From Diphasiastrum complanatum (lineage: Eukaryota; Streptophyta; Lycopodiopsida; Lycopodiales; Lycopodiaceae): a stretch of 64,000 nt of DNA. The stretch is taken from assembly GCA_029204225.1 (NCBI GenBank), contig CM055104.1:50575935-50639934 (forward strand), in the 5' to 3' direction. Positions 52,567 to 63,680 of this stretch are shown here, piece by piece (the first letter of the stretch is position 1; the number at the start of each line of letters is the position of its first letter). The notes beneath the pieces are model-generated. The model saw only the letters and a list, made by a program, of their open reading frames with translations, did no database searches and had not been told where the DNA came from. A program made the position numbers and the translations under genes.

Positions 52567-53290
52567 GCGAAAAATGCGAAGGTTGATTGTGTCGCACTTC
52601 CCGCTTTCCCAAAATGGTAAATTGAGCAACATGATAAATTTTAAAATAATGTCGCATTCTTCGCAAACTACCATGAAAATTATAATCGCAAAGGTGTCGG
52701 GTTGTTTGCATATTTCCAATATGCAGTTAACATGGAAACATGATGGAAACAAAGGAACATAACAAAACGATATGCAACATACTAGCACAATTTTATATTT
52801 TTTCACAAATTTCCCGAAGCTCAAACATGGAACGAAGGTAAATCCCGAAAAATGCGAAGGTTGAAGTGTCGCAATTTCCGTGTTCCCAAAAATGGTGGAT
52901 CTACTTAACATACCATATTCCCAAATGGTGTCGCATTTTTCGCAAGAATATAGTGACAATAATGAAGAGAAGGTGTTGGCATTTTTGCAAAAATGTAGCA
53001 GAAAATACAAATGTAGCAAAGTGGCCATCTTTTTTGCACATTTTGCGAAGGTGAAGGATTGTCCAACAGTGGAAATAACAAGTTGGATGAAATGTGAACA
53101 GTGTCACAAATTTTGTTACAACATATGGCCAAAAATGTGAAGGTGCAAGTGTTGCAAATTTCGCAAACTACATTGGAAATTATTGGACCAAAGGTGACGG
53201 GTTTTTCAAACTGGATGAAATGTGAATCGTATCAGAAATTTCGCATGTTTTGCAAATTTCGCAAAAAACTGAACTTCGTCATATTCATCG
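52567..53290. repeat. Degenerate ~280-bp tandem repeat rich in TTCGCAAA / GCGAAGG
   Basis: Unit starts CGAAAAATGCGAAGGTTG at 52567 and 52847, and CCAAAAATGTGAAGGTGC at about 53129. Within units, GTGTCGCA, TTCCCAAA(A)ATGG, TTCGCAA(A/G) and AAGGTG(T/A)CGGG recur in the same order. The third unit has an internal deletion. The array lies between the protease and ORF3 of the family B minus copy, where RT, RNase H and integrase should be. Confidence 0.65.
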
Positions 53291-53800
53291 GAACTAGAAG
53301 ATCACCGATAGGAGAATTCTATGGTGAATGCCTAACTCGTATGTTGTTTCTTCAGTCATTATATTTACACTAGATCTGGAATCTATGGGCACACTATCTA
53401 AATTGCAGCCATTGATTACTACCTGAATCTCGGGTTGACCTTCATCACCATAGTTAACTAGTTGTACATTGACTAATGGTAACTTCGCTTTTTTTTTTTT
53501 TTCCTTTGCAAAAATTGCTTAATTTCTTTCTTATAATACTGATTATCCTCTAATAACTTTCTAAAAGTTATATTGTTGGAGACAAGGTCTTTCACTATAT
53601 CATATGAATGAGTTCTAAGTGGCAATAGATCTCTAGGTATCTTGCTACTTATAACTGGATGTAAGAACATTAGGCTTCTTAACTTTTCTGGTTTCTTCGT
53701 CTAAAAGCTTTTAGCTTCCGAACTAATATCAACATCATAATATTTTTCGGTAGGCCTATCAAGGTCTAATTCTTTACTATTAGAAATTTCTATTGGCTGT
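53291..53800 (-). pseudogene. Family B minus copy, protease start with inverted junction
   Basis: Minus strand: DLLPLRTHSYDIVKDLVSN, ITFRKLLEDNQYYKKEIKQF, a run of Lys, then EGQPEIQVVINGCN and VPIDSRSSVNIMTEET to GIHHRI at about 53321. There the reading ends and about 28 bases (53285-53312) match the next part of the protease in the opposite direction (TRRSPI, plus strand). The junction AGAATTCT (53313-53320) is a perfect palindrome. The rest of pol is missing. Confidence 0.72.
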
Positions 53801-55074
53801 TATGCGACTTTCTCTTTTTTTGTCGTGTTTTTCACAGATTTCGTCTTCTTAGTTTTCTTCTTATCTTTAAGAGTTGAAACATCTTTACTACTTCTAGTAG
53901 TTACTTTATTTATTTTTACATCTAAATTAGGCCATTGACGGTCTTGATCTTGTGATTTGGACTCTACTTCTATCCTTTGAACTATCATGTCAATGTTAGT
54001 TTTAGATGGCCGAAGCTCATCTTCTCTAGGCGAGTTAACAAACCTCGGTTTAGACCATGGCTGTTGTGGTTGAGGAAATTCAGCAGTGACATGCCCTTTG
54101 TCTTTACAGTTAGCACAGAGCGGCACATATCCTACTGACCTCCTGAGTTCAGGACAATCAGGCGAATAGTGACCCGGGGCTCCGCAATTGTAGTACGAAC
54201 CCCTTACTCTAGGTAGAGGAGTGGTCTCTCTTATCCCTCCTCTATGCAAAATAGTGTATTGTTTGACCAGTACGCAGTTTTGTTATAATGTTTTTTTTTG
54301 TTAGTGGGAGTTGCAATATAAGCTACCTCCTCATGATTATTAACCGGACAGAGGAATAATTCTTCTTCTAAATAGTTAGTTTGTTAACTGGGACAATTAG
54401 TCTTAGAATGACTTTCCTTCCCACAAGCGGTACACCAAACATTGGCGTTAAGTTTCACTTTTTTCCGTTTGGCTTTAACGTCAAACATCTGGACTATTAA
54501 ATCACTCATTTCTTTTGTCAATATCTCAACACTCTTCCTTAATGGATCCATCTTTTCAAATTTCTCCATTCTTTTCTTTCTATCTGAATTCCTACTCTTG
54601 AATTTCCTATAAGAAGATTCTTCTTCTAATGAAAAAGAATAAGATGAATACTTTGAAGTCTCTTCCTCATCTACTGAATCAGATTCCGATTCAGACTCAG
54701 TAGATGATTCAGATTCTTTTGTACGTTTTGATTTATGCTTTTTGCTACTTTTTCTCTCATTCCTCCGTCTACGAGAAATTCGAGAAGTTTCATGATTTTT
54801 GGCAGAGGCAATGACATCTTCCAAAGAGGTCATCAATCTCTATCGACAATAACGATCCATTTTCTTAGGCAAGCCACCCAAGAACCATTCGTTTTGCATA
54901 GGAACCGGATACTGGGCTCCTAATTTTCCTATTGAATTCTTAACTCTACAAGTATACTTTCTAAACGATTCCTTCAGCTTTTTCTTAACTGAATTAAGTC
55001 GTGCCAACAATCTAGTGGAGTATTCTATCTCCCTAAACTGCTTAAGAAATGATGATTTTAAAGTGTTCCAAGAG
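53801..55074 (-). pseudogene. Family B minus copy, gag
   Basis: From LKQFREIEYSTRLLARL near 55050: KNSIGKLGAQYPVPMQNEWF, GGLPKKMDRYC, EDVIASAKNHETSRISRRRR, a Ser/Glu-rich charged stretch, EKMDPLRKSVEILTKEM and three knuckles: CTACGKESHSKTNC, YYNCGAPGHYSPDC (first Cys is Tyr) and CANCKDKGHVTAEF (last Cys is Phe). The first ~100 residues of gag and the PBS are missing because LTR sequence joins directly at 55075. Confidence 0.82.
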
Positions 55075-55422
55075 ATGGCAGAGAGAGAACGCTCAAGCTT
55101 ATAGAAACTGGCTCTCTTCTCTCTCTATTGATACTCAAATCTGTGCGTGTGTACAATGGCACGAAGTGTCGACCTAATAGGAACGATCATTGGCCTCAAT
55201 GTCGTTTACCAACCGTTAAGATGTTGGTTGAGATCCGCTAAGGCGTCTCTATAGAACGTCACACAAAACGTTGCGAGTTCTAACTTAAAAGTGAATTTAC
55301 AAGATGCAAATAGGCCTTTACATGAATTTAGGCACTATTGCACATTTACATATATAAAAATTGAAATTTTTTGCAATATAAAACAATAACTTTGGATAAT
55401 GTGGGATCATGAGGCTCCACAT
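55075..55422 (-). repeat. Family B minus copy, truncated 5' LTR
   Basis: Starts TGTGGAGCCTCATGATCCC at 55422 and matches 35468-35800. The U5 side, the PBS and the start of gag are deleted at 55075. Confidence 0.8.
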
Positions 55423-56000
55423 TATACTTCTTGTGCCATTGGCTTGCGAGTACAGTGCATCTTCTAAGGGTGTTTGACGCTATATTACAAATAGACGTAA
55501 GTCATTTTGCCGACTCGGCCATGCTTTTGTTCTTGTCGCTGTAAAATATGTTGGTGAGGCACTAGGTTTTGTTTTCATTCGTTGGCGACTTTTTGGTATT
55601 GGCTTTCCCGATACATATGGATTATGGAACTCCTTGTTGGTTATTTGTCGACGCTTTAATGTAGTTTGGCGGCTTGATTCCTTCACTTGATATCCATTGG
55701 GATATTTTCCGTTAGAAGAATCTTCACTAGACTCTTCTAACATGCCCCCATTGCGAATTTGGTGGCAGTCTCTTAGCACATGCGTATGTCTTTGGCGTTG
55801 GTGTGCTTGGCGATGTGAGACTGTTGGGAAAGAAGGAAAAAAAGAGGTATACACAAGAGGGGCTGAGAAGTTGCGAAAAGTGAGGGAAAAAAAATTTGTG
55901 GTAACAAAATTGAGGTTGAGAGGGAGGAAAACAAATAAGACATATTTACAAATAGATAGAAATAAATAAAAAATAAATAAAAAAAAATGAACGGTGATAT
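55423..56000 (-). other. Flank with an unrecognised 124-codon ORF
   Basis: A minus-strand frame 55854-55480 is open for 124 codons, rich in Arg, Gln, Ser and Thr (EESSEDSSNGKYPNGYQVK). I recognise no domain, and the composition fits a chance or decayed ORF. Nothing else is seen. Confidence 0.25.
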
Positions 56001-56700
56001 TGACAATTTACCAAAATATGACTTAACTTGTTGAAATCTCTCACACTCCTTCTTCAACTAGTTTTGGCATAGTTTTGACCATACTACTTTGATCCAACTT
56101 TAGAATGATCTCCATCCTAAGTGTAGAAAAATCAGCATCTACATACAAAATGAGATGCAAACTCTAAGAGATACTGCTCAAACATGAACCAAAACATAAA
56201 ATATGGTTGCTGTCCGTACAATTACAGTACCCTACTGTATTTCACACGTGCGGAACCGAAAACAGCAAAAAATGATCATTCTGCACATAGAATTGCAAGA
56301 TAACATCATGAGAGTGCACCAATGAGTAGTAGAACCCAAAGAGAACCATGTATAATGATGAAATGAGAGATAGAAGAGAGAAGATGTGTCTCTCCATGAG
56401 TTACATCCTTTTATAGAATGTCCAAACCCTATTTGGCCACTTGGCTTTCCCTCCAAAATGTAAACCCTACTATTTTTGGGTCTAGATTCAATGTACCCAA
56501 CATTCAAATTTGAATCTCTCTCAAACTCGACTACCAACTTTCCCACACTTTCAAAAAGTGTTTATTGAATGTATTTTAAACTAATATAACTTCAAAAAGT
56601 TTATCTTTCAGTCTAAAATGAGTTTTGGCCTCATATTGACAATTTCTCCAAAAAAATGACTAAACTTGTTGAAATCTCTCACATTTTTCAACAATCCCAA
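56001..56700. repeat. Sequence bounded by a ~57-bp direct repeat
   Basis: GACAATTTACCAAAATATGACTTAACTTGTTGAAATCTCTCACA (56001 on) and GACAATTTCTCCAAAAAAATGACTAAACTTGTTGAAATCTCTCACA (56637 on) are near-identical direct repeats about 636 bases apart. Between them, on the minus strand, a TATAAAAGG box lies near 56412. This could be a decayed LTR or other repeat; no gene is seen. Confidence 0.4.
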
Positions 56701-56711
56701 TTGGGCAAAAG

Positions 56712-57139
56712 TTGAAAAATATTATCACTAAGTTCAAACGTGTTCTAGAAATAAAACAAATTTGTGGTGCCATAGATGGCACTCATATCAAACTGCACCA
56801 ACGACTTGCAAATAAGTACATGTCGACGAGTACTATTCATGTCACCAGATTCACCGTGTTCTTCTACAAGTTGTATGTGGTTCTAAAAACATATTTTAAG
56901 ATGTGACTTGTCATGCTCTATGTGACACTCATGATGCTATGCAACTCCAAATGTGCCCCTTGCATGAGAAGTTACAAATAGGATTAGTTTCAAATGAACT
57001 TGTAGTAGAGATAGAAGGAAAATTTGTGCAACCTGACATGGTTGGGGACAATGCATATTGTATACATAATTACTGCCTAAAGCCATATTGTACAAGCGCC
57101 AATAGTGTGCAAATTTTTGAAGGAAAATACATGACCTAG
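56712..57139 (+). pseudogene. PIF/Harbinger-like transposase remnant (DDE_Tnp_4 type)
   Basis: ITKFKRVLEIKQICGAIDGTH gives the first catalytic Asp in the CGAIDGTHI motif of PIF/Harbinger transposases. After a stop at 56904 the next frame has CHALCDTHDAMQLQMCPLHEK (equivalent to the PGS-HDS second-Asp region) and then VGDNAYCIHNYCLKPY (equivalent to the GDxGY..PYL..PY segment). The order and spacing fit a shortened, decayed copy. No terminal repeats were identified. Confidence 0.62.
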
Positions 57140-57168
57140 TACAACATGCAGATCACACCAACAATCAC

Positions 57169-57275
57169 CATAGCTCAAGCATCCATAGCTCTCAAATAAT
57201 TAACAAAGGAAAAGTAATATACATAGCTCAAGCATCCATAGCTCTCAAATGATTAACGAAGGAAAAACATTATAT
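57169..57275. repeat. 53-bp tandem duplication
   Basis: CATAGCTCAAGCATCCATAG... at 57169-57221 and 57222-57274, with a few differences (AATAATTAACAAAGG against AATGATTAACGAAGG). Confidence 0.82.
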
Positions 57276-57771
57276 GTAGGAGACACCAAAACTGCATGTC
57301 TCTAACAAGTGATTTGAAATGAGCCTACCACCTATCAAACTAGAGTTAGGTCCAGAATGGCCAAATTTCACTGACAACCTTGAGACATGTTCTCGAATAT
57401 AGCAAATGCTATAGACGGTACTTAACATCTGATTCTCCTATATGTAGCTACCTAACTAGTCCAAGTAGCCAATTATGGAACAAGTGTCCAACAAATATGT
57501 CAATACCGGGTCAAATCTCGATTACTACAAAAAATACATTAAACTAGATAAATTGTCCCTTAATCTCAAATGTAGTAGGAGTGTAAAATAATAACTTGTA
57601 ACAATGTCTAGAGTGTCCAAAGTTGTTATGCATGTAATTCTTGCTACTATGAACTTGATTCACACTCAAGCACGCCAACATATACACTCAAGTTCAAGTT
57701 TGTTGGAAACTCTTTGACACATAGTGGGGACTCGCATTGGGCGCGTGATCCAGGACACAGATGCCCCTTTT
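57276..57771. other. Intergenic, no gene seen
   Basis: AT-rich with no coding signal. Confidence 0.5.
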
Positions 57772-57788
57772 TGTGTGTGTGTGTGTGT

Positions 57789-57875
<87 letters not shown>
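57772..57875. repeat. Compound (TG)n(TC)n microsatellite
   Basis: About 10 TG units (57772-57791) followed by about 42 TC units (57792-57875). The Arg-Glu and Ser-Leu open frames across it are products of the repeat. Confidence 0.95.
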
Positions 57876-57877
<2 letters not shown>

Positions 57878-58504
57878 GACCTTCAAGCCCTTGGCTATGG
57901 ATCCTCCAATGAATTCTTTGAAAGTTTTCTTAGATCTCTCCCCAATCTTTTCCTAGCAGTTTGCCCTCCTCCAACAACTGCCTATAACAATCTATAACAC
58001 TAGAAATGATTGCCTATAGAACAAGATCTAGGACTTTGCTTTTGTAAACCATAGCTTCAAAGCCAGCCAGCTTTCTTGGCCATTTCTTAGCCTCTCTTTG
58101 AGATTTTAGTTGCAGATTCTAGCTCCTCTAAGGTTGCCCTACCTCTGCCTTTCTACCTCGACCTTGGTCATCATATTGATGGTTCATGATATGGTGTAGA
58201 TTTTGTTGCAAACTTGTTTTCTGTCTGAAACACTTCAAAAAAATCAAAGGAGTTATAAAATTGAGTTTTTTCAGTCACTCCTGGCTCAATTCTCAACCAA
58301 AAGCAATGCCATTTAATGCAGTAGAAATGATTAATTCACCTATGGACACCCTTTTGAATCTTGCCATGATTAGTTTGGAACACCACAACTCTCAAATGCA
58401 TAAAGACAAGCAACTTGCTAGCCCTACCATCAACTGCAATGCTTTTTCGAATTCTCCCAGAATTCAGCTTCTAGTAGCTACTAGTCTATACCTCATCAAG
58501 GGCT

Positions 58505-58687
58505 TTGATACCATGTAAAGGTCAATTGTGAAATCATGCTATAATTCAAATAGACTATCAATCACAAAAGCACATAGAGAATTGTAGGAGAGAAGTACAC
58601 ATTCTCCAAGCAACTCTTAGGAACTGTTTTCAGGGCCTTGGCATTTTGTGAGTTTCTCTTTGCCCATGATTCAACAAAAAGCTAACA
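58505..58687 (-). repeat. Small LTR with primer site (minus strand)
   Basis: From TGTTAGCTTTTTGTTG at 58687 to TTGACCTTTA at about 58519 (169 bp), then CATGGTATCAAAGCCC (58518-58503), a TGGTATCAGAGCCC-type primer site with one change. The length suggests a small LTR element (TRIM-like) or a truncated copia. No coding remnant is recognised downstream. Confidence 0.5.
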
Positions 58688-58692
58688 CATAT

Positions 58693-59274
58693 GGTGTGCT
58701 ACCATTTTCATGCCATTACATGATTTTTTATGAATAAAAATTGTGGTTTGGTACGTAGTTGAAAAAATTAATTTTGGAATAGGTCCATCAAAATACACTT
58801 TGCTACTCTTTAAATACATGTTTACTTATATTGCGAAACAATAAGTCCTTCAAAATACACGTCACTACTTTCTAGATATAGTGTATTATTATTATTATTT
58901 TTATGGACAAATGCTTATAGAGTTGTAAAGGATAGCACACATGCTAGCGTACAAAAGAGATTTAAAGAAAATATTAAGATTTGTTTTTATTTAGTTTTAG
59001 ACTTAAAATATAATTTCTATTTTGGAATCAACTAGGCCAACATACTAGCCAGATTGTCTCAAACATTTTTAATTAAAAAAAAAAAACATGCAAATAAATT
59101 TTCTTTGTTAGGATAGCACACCATAATAAATATAAACCCATACTTAAAGAGTAACAAAGTATCTTGTAATGGACATATTCACAATTTGATGGACAATCAA
59201 ATTTTTAACTATGTATCAAACCACAATTTTTGCTCATAAAAATTCATATAGTGAGATAAAAAGAGTAGCACACC
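58693..59274. mobile_element. MITE with ~130-bp terminal inverted repeats
   Basis: 582 bp. GGTGTGCTAC at 58693 and GTAGCACACC ending at 59274 are exact inverse ends. The arms 58693-58821 and 59142-59274 pair with about 75 per cent identity by eye, including CAAAAATTGTGGTTTG/CAAACCACAATTTTTG and TACTCTTTAA/TTAAAGAGTA. The inside is AT-rich and non-coding. Long inverted arms fit a Mutator-like or foldback MITE; the flanks AACACATAT and ACCATGCAT are not a convincing target duplication. It lies 5 bases from the small LTR at 58687. Confidence 0.72.
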
Positions 59275-61420
59275 ACCATGCATTACCTTTTTTTTGGATC
59301 ATGGGGAGAAGAAACTTGCAAAAATTGCAAAAAAGTTCATGTCAAATCCTCTAAATTCACAAGTAATTGAAAGGAAATACATATAGAGAGCTTAAATTTT
59401 TTTGGGAGGGTACCATGTCATGGTAAGGTGGTCCTCGAGTTGTCCATACTTTTTAAATTCAGGTGCCATTAACATGGCAGTCGTCATAGTAGCATGAATC
59501 TATAAAGGAAAAACAACTAAGTATGACAAAACATGTCCATTACATTATAAATAGGGCTTACGTTGTATTTAACATATGTGTGTAGTAGGGTGTCGCTCCT
59601 ACCTCTTTGCTATTGTGAGTTGGTAGAAGGGATCCACCTTACAATGTGTAGTGTATATTTTGCCAGCCACTATCTTAGAAGTTTTACATAAGTAAGGCCA
59701 CTTATAAAGATATCCATTAGTCACTCATATAGCTATCTCAATTTTGTTTTTGCTACATCTAAGTAAGGCCATGTGTGGAAGTATCCATTCTGCACTCCTT
59801 TTTTTATTTGTTGCACTAATAGTTAATTGTTACACTTTCACATCTTCCTATGTACAATATAAATGATGTATTGATAATTTGGCAAGTAACTTATGATAAA
59901 AGAAAAGAAGAATTGAACTCGAAAACAAAAACAATTATAGAGACTGGAAGAATAATATAACATGGATTTTTGAAAACTTATGGGGTTTTTCTCTTAGTGC
60001 TAAAATAAGTTTGGAACCTAAGGCCAAACCAAATTTGGAGCACAAAGCTTCAAAATATTCCTAATTGGTTTTAGCCAAGTCTTGAGCCTACATCAAAGTC
60101 AACATCTCTTTTGCAACTTGACTACTTGTACCATTACCATTTTACACAATATTTATGATGTACGTCCACAAGAAAGACAAGCCAAATTTGGAGCACAAAA
60201 CCATGATAATTTGCAATAGAAGTCATGATTTGAGCCAACACTTAAATTATCACATAAGTAAAATTTATGCAAGTTGGCTAATGTACGGGGTAAACAGTTT
60301 CCTTTGAAATAAGTAGTATTGGTCTATGTAGGTGTAGATAATGAGCACAATTCAATTTTCTATGATACGCCGGTCAATGGCACCCAAACTTAACATAATA
60401 TAGAGTAAATTTTATTCACTAGAGTTTGGCCCCTACCATAGATGAGTCAGATAAGAGTGTTCATCTTGGTAGTAAAGACCCAAGCTTGAATCTTGGTTTG
60501 CATGTGAGAACATGTACTTCTAGAAGCCCAAGGGTTCCAAATCCTATGGATATAGATCAAATGTGAAATGTGCATCATAAACATTGGGCACAATATTGGT
60601 ATTGCCAAGTAATATAGTCACAAAAACAACTCCAATTTTTGTAATAGCTCGAATATCTAAGGCGTTATGGGGAACCTATAATGCCTTGGAGTTGTTGGCT
60701 GGAGCAGAGTATTGTGGACATAATGGTTTGGACAACAAAAAAAGTTACAAAAACGATCATTGGTTGTTTACGTAGGGTAAAACATTCAACAAGGGGCTTT
60801 ATGGGCCGTTTGGATTCTTGCATGAGGGCGTTCCATTATGTCCATAATTGCCTATGTAGGGCGCTTCATGCCCAATAGTGTTGGTGGCAATAAAGAAAGT
60901 GAAAAAAAACATTGGATATTTATGCTAGGTAAAGCACTAGGGGTGGGGCCCTTATTAATAGGTCCTTCGACTTTGTGTCCCATAAGCCCTACACTTGAGG
61001 TAGTGTTTGAAAGTTGACAAAGTGTGAGCATAGAGTCTACATTTCTTTTTGCTCTGAAATCAATTTGGTAAAATTTTTGAAGTATGTTGATCTCCGAAAA
61101 ATAGACAATTATGTCATTCCATAGAACATTTTATGTTCATGCGAATGTTTTTGGAGCTATCAACCTTAAGATTTAGAATACACACAATTCATCTAGTTTG
61201 TTATAATGATTTGAGAAACTATGGAAATTTTAATATTGTGAAGTTACGTTTTGTGAGAGCCCAATTTTGATAGCCCGAAATACTATCCACTTGAAAGAGA
61301 CGACAAAATTGAGTAGTGGAACGATTGTCCTCGACAAGAGTTTTAAGTTGGAGGATTTGGAAGACAAGATTTTTCAACATAGTGATGTGAAAGATTATGA
61401 CAAGCTTTCCAATTGACTTC
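59275..61420. other. Intergenic, no gene seen
   Basis: AT-rich, no coding signal on either strand. Weak short repeats: TAAGTAAGGCCA...TATCCATT(A/C) at about 59690 and 59761, and CCAAATTTGGAGCACAAA at about 60030 and 60183. Confidence 0.5.
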
Positions 61421-61423
61421 TAT

Positions 61424-61700
61424 GCTCAAAGTTAAAGAAGCATTCAATAGTTGAATAAAGAGATAGAAAATTACATTGCAATCTAAAACTATCCAAAAAA
61501 ACAAAGTGACACCACAACAAGCTTTATGGTACTAGTGTACGCTCAAAGTTAAAAAGCATTCTATATTTGAATAAAGACAAAATACATTGCAATCTAGAAC
61601 AATGCAAAAAACAAGTAATCTTCAAAGATCGTGACAAGCTTTGAGGTACAACGTACACTAGCGTATGCTCAAATAAAAAAACATTGGATTATTAGAGGAT
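61424..61700. repeat. Degenerate ~120-bp tandem repeat, about 2.3 units
   Basis: GCTCAAAGTTAAA(G)AAGCATTC starts at 61424 and 61541; a weaker start GCTCAAATAAAAAAACATT is at 61667. Shared: TTGAATAAAGA, ACATTGCAATCTA(A/G)AAC and CAAGCTTT(A/G). Confidence 0.7.
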
Positions 61701-62490
61701 AACAACATATGTCACCTCAATCCATATGGATTTAATTTTTTTTTGTCACATTGCTAAGGACTTTATTGCAAGAACTCCTTATATGCACATGTATATAGCA
61801 AAAAATTCACGTCCCTCTCTTTTTATTGCATGCATGTCCACACTTTAATATGCCTCTATATACAAGTCATAAATAGCAAAAAGTTCACGTCTCTCTTTTT
61901 TTATTACATGCACGCCCAATCTCTCAATCTCCATAATGCACCAACATCATCAAAAACAACTATCATGAAATAAAGATTATCTATGTGCATTCACAAAATC
62001 ATTTTTTATACGTTTATTAATGTTGTCATATCTCTACCCATGGAGACATTTTAAATAGAAGTTTATTACTTGAGATAAGGGAAAAAAAAGGAAACTAGTA
62101 TGCCAGAGTTCCTAGACAACTAGGATTTGAAAATAGTTGATTCCTTGCTTCCAATCTTAGATGATCACATTTTCATTCAAGAAATTTATGGCAATGTCTT
62201 TGTAACATACCAAAACATTCTTGTTGGAGACTTGTAAAAGAGAGGCAAGTTAATTTTTTGCACGTCATCACCACAAGGTACGCGTTGGGGCAAAGCTGCT
62301 CAAACTCTTTAAAGCAAAACGTGTCAACTTTTCTCCAATTGTGTTGCGACAAGCCTTAAAAAAAGAGAGAGGATATTGAATGGAAACTCAAAGAAAGTTT
62401 CATAAACATAGGCGAGGGCTTTACTCTCACAAAAAAGAACCAATACTCAAGAAAATGACACGTTGCAATTTATAATGATAAAAAAGATTA
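61701..62490. repeat. Intergenic with a ~78-bp direct repeat
   Basis: ATAGCAAAAA(A/G)TTCACGTC(C/T)CTCTC occurs at 61795 and 61873, each followed by TTTTTATT(G/A)CATGCA(T/C)G. The rest is non-coding. Confidence 0.6.
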
Positions 62491-62510
62491 CATGTATGTA
62501 TGTATGTATG

Positions 62511-62552
<42 letters not shown>
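62491..62552. repeat. (ATGT)n(TA)n microsatellite
   Basis: About five ATGT units followed by about 18 TA units. Confidence 0.93.
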
Positions 62553-62557
<5 letters not shown>

Positions 62558-62991
62558 GCTCAAGTCAAAGACAAACAAGTCAACATTTTGCACACATTAT
62601 CAAGATAGCATTTCACTTTGAGACAAAGCTAAAAATAAAAAACACATTTTTGTTCTGAAACTTGTCCATTGAGCAAGTATTAGTCAACCATTCAAGGTAG
62701 TTTATCACTTTGTCTCCAAGTTACAAGCCTGTAATGCCTTGTGCTCAGGTGTCCTTTGTATTTTGGGACCACCTCCAGGAGCATAATGTCCATCCAATTT
62801 TCTCTCCTAGGAATCTGACATCCCCTCTCTATGGAATGCACGTTCTCTCTCCTCTCTCCGGTGGAATGTGCCTGTGCTATGTGGCAGCCCATCATTGGCT
62901 GTCCACATTCACATTCCACCACAAATGTAAAAAAATCAGCCCCAAAAAATCGAAAAAAAAACTAGAAAAAAAACCTTCGCACAAATGGCAT

Positions 62992-63082
62992 TACGCAGGG
63001 GAAGGCCCGAAGTCCTCAGGCCTTCCTTGCTGGTCAGGGCCTGCCCTCGGGCGAGGGTCCTCCCAGCAAGGAAGGCCCTCAG
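62992..63082. repeat. GC-rich hairpin with AAGGCC(T/C)T arms
   Basis: AGGCCTTCCTTGCTGG (63018-63033) pairs with CCAGCAAGGAAGGCCCT (63063-63079) around a 29-base GC-rich loop. In front, TTACGCAGGGGAAGGCCC (62992-63009) matches the end motif of the repeat at 22443-23040 in inverse form. Confidence 0.7.
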
Positions 63083-63570
63083 ACAGGGCCTTCCCCCCCA
63101 CTAAAAATCTTAGGATACTGAAGGGAAACTCAAAGAAGGATTCCAGAGGTTTCATTAATGCAAGCCAAAGAGGGGTGGGTGGGGGTGATGCGTCTTGAGG
63201 GCACAACCCCGGTTTTTACTTTTTACCACACCCGATAAAACATTGCCACATGTAAAGAAAAATTCAAAAGCCTTGCCACATGACAAAGCTGTGCTTTCAA
63301 CCCCCATAAAGGCCTCTTTCCATGTGGCCCGTTCACCCAAGTGCTACTTCACGTTTTCACCTGGTTGAACGGGTCGCTCGAGTCTTTAGGACCTAATTTT
63401 AGAGAAATTCACAAACCTACTCACTTGTTTAGAGGCCGTGCTGATGAAAAACACCACCATACGTGGGTGAACGGGTCTCATGGACGGAGGCCCTAACCGA
63501 AGCCAAATTCTTCCCTTAGCCAACTTAATATCAAAACACGGGTTGGTGGCCTTTCACTAGAGTTTGCAGA
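63083..63570. other. Intergenic, no gene seen
   Basis: Contains repeated GAACGGGTC(G/T)C and CACTTG words but no coding frame of note. Confidence 0.45.
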
Positions 63571-63680
63571 GGCAGTACAAGCGAGGTGCCCATCCAATGG
63601 TGCATGCTTAGTGAGAGAGTCACTCAACGTGCACCATTGGATGGGCAGGTGTATTGGATGGGCACCTGACATGTACTGCC
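63571..63680. repeat. Imperfect palindrome with a doubled right arm
   Basis: Left arm GGCAGTACA...AGGTGCCCATCCAATGGTGCA (63571-63605). Right arm TGCACCATTGGATGGGCA then TGTATTGGATGGGCACCT and TGTACTGCC (63630-63680). The left arm can pair with either of two right-arm copies of ATTGGATGGGCA. The loop is about 25 bases. Confidence 0.75.

Noticed and set aside
52312-53028. 238-codon minus-strand ORF with hydrophobic stretches resembling a membrane protein
   Set aside because: Tyr/Phe/Ile-rich because it is the reverse reading of the AT-rich ~280-bp tandem repeat; its internal repeats follow the DNA period, not a domain.
57647-57997. Long Arg-Glu and Ser-Leu open frames
   Set aside because: They are the translation of the (TC)n microsatellite, not a gene.
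62710-63206. ORFs on both strands around 63 kb
   Set aside because: They arise from the GC-rich hairpin and flanks; no domain or splice pattern.
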